The notes beneath the pieces are model-generated. The model did not search any database and was not told where the DNA came from. It worked only from the letters and a program-made list of their open reading frames with translations. The translations under genes were made by a program, and so were the position numbers. Shown piece by piece: positions 4,988 through 5,677 of a DNA stretch of 5,677 nt (the stretch's first letter is position 1; each line of letters starts with the position of its first letter). Origin of the DNA: Ruminococcaceae bacterium UBA5408 (GTDB lineage: Bacteria; Bacillota; Clostridia; Oscillospirales; Acutalibacteraceae); contig DHNU01000037.1 of NCBI GenBank assembly GCA_002407645.1, positions 18,440 to 24,116 on the forward strand. Reading direction: 5' to 3'.

Positions 4988-5677
4988 CTAAATTAGATTT
5001 TTAATGTATTTAAACATAAACTTCTTTAAATGTGTAAGTGATTTATAATTTTTATTTGCAGTATTGACCGCAAATTGTAATACAGTCTTAAGTTCTTCAT
5101 CGGAAATTTCATGCTGACTGAACTTTGCTTTCAAAGCTATATCGTTTACTTCTTCACTGATTTTTCCTCCGAAACTCAAAAGCTTTTCAATATAATTATA
5201 AACATAAATCACTGCTTTGTTAGTGTCACCAAGTGAAAAGTATTTTTTACGCTGTGAAAGTATAATTTGCCTTTTTATTAAAAGAAATATAAATATTAAA
5301 ATTATAGATGCAGCTGAGAATATGAAAAAAGGAAGTATAGAAAACCTAAAATTCATATCAACATTTCTCTGTTCATTATCCGTTCTGACTGTAGGTTTAC
5401 TTTCAGCCTTATTTTCGGTCTTGCTTTCCGCTTTTTCAGCAGGCGGAGTACTTGAAACAGGAGGCTGACTTCTTAAATTATTGTTTTGTACGAAATTATT
5501 TTGCGTATTTCCTCCCGGTGTCATTTCAATAGGCTGCCATCCAATTCCGGGATAATAAACTTCCGTCCAAGCATGCGCGCGGTTGTCTTTAATATCCGAC
5601 CAACCATCCTTGTCGGTTGTTTTGTAGTCATCCTGAGATACAACATACCCCTGCACATATCTTGCAGGTATGCCTGC
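4988..5677 (-). CDS. Membrane-anchored transglutaminase-core protein (5' part missing, runs off right edge)
   Basis: The visible C-terminal 229 residues start mid-domain with AGIPARYVQGY, the segment that follows the catalytic Cys region in transglutaminase-like (PF01841-type) proteins. The catalytic Cys lies outside the window. The His motif is RAHAWTEVYYPGIGW (33-47, His35), followed by QPIEMTPGG (48-56), where the usual third triad residue Asp is Glu51. Next comes a polar Asn/Pro/Lys/Glu linker with AESK repeats (about 57-109), one membrane helix (about 111-135) and a charged, probably cytoplasmic tail of about 95 residues resembling the C-terminal tail of TgpA-like proteins. The catalytic domain should thus face outside, presumably acting on peptide or cell-surface substrates; the actual reaction is unknown. 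The open frame continues through the window edge, so an in-frame GTG at 5656 is internal and not the start. gpsA follows after 31 bp. Confidence 0.88.
   Translation of the reverse strand, partial: AGIPARYVQGYVVSQDDYKTTDKDGWSDIKDNRAHAWTEVYYPGIGWQPIEMTPGGNTQNNFVQNNNLRSQPPVSSTPPAEKAESKTENKAESKPTVRTDNEQRNVDMNFRFSILPFFIFSAASIILIFIFLLIKRQIILSQRKKYFSLGDTNKAVIYVYNYIEKLLSFGGKISEEVNDIALKAKFSQHEISDEELKTVLQFAVNTANKNYKSLTHLKKFMFKYIKNLI

Noticed and set aside
5654..5656. GTG as start of the transglutaminase-like gene
   Set aside because: The frame stays open to the window edge and the upstream residues AGIPARY are part of the conserved domain, so the gene begins outside the window.
1..5677. CRISPR array, tRNA/rRNA, insertion sequence or phage genes
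   Set aside because: No regularly spaced repeats, no tRNA-like folds noticed and no transposase, integrase or phage structural motifs in any frame.

Overview
This is a low-GC, AT-rich stretch in which every supported gene lies on the minus strand. Promoter style (TTGACA/TATAAT), strong AGGAGG-type ribosome sites and protein variants (a Clostridia-type GpsA, a Cys-rich Mrp/Nbp35 ATPase, a MarR-controlled heterodimeric ABC exporter) point to an anaerobic Firmicute of the class Clostridia. A gut Ruminococcaceae/Oscillospiraceae-like host is a guess from overall feel, not something the sequence proves. Nothing looks like phage, plasmid, CRISPR or an insertion sequence.

Read in the direction of transcription (from the high coordinates down), the window has three units. 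(1) The 3' part of a membrane-anchored transglutaminase-core protein runs off the right edge at 5677. It is followed after 31 bp by gpsA, glycerol-3-phosphate dehydrogenase; the two are probably co-transcribed, with no terminator between them. (2) mrp (Mrp/Nbp35 Fe-S carrier ATPase) has its own near-consensus promoter starting just after the gpsA stop, a perfect 12-bp palindrome in its leader, and an intrinsic terminator 20 bp after its stop. No terminator is visible between gpsA and mrp, so read-through into mrp is possible. (3) A MarR-family repressor and an ABC exporter half-transporter are followed by the first 13 codons of a second gene, with a 4-bp ATGA overlap, running off the left edge. 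The exporter subunit has an Asp in place of the Walker B catalytic Glu and a Gln in place of the switch His. These are hallmarks of the degenerate subunit of heterodimeric exporters, so the truncated gene is most likely its catalytically competent partner. The promoter of this unit is overlapped by a perfect inverted repeat, the expected layout for MarR autorepression of an inducible export operon.

The only gap over 300 bp (2746-3057) holds, from left to right, the marR leader with its operator and promoter, an unassigned 140-bp structured element (2842-2981), and the mrp terminator. The structured element is the least explained part of the window. The rest is ordinary core and accessory clostridial gene content, and I see no convincing new multi-gene system.
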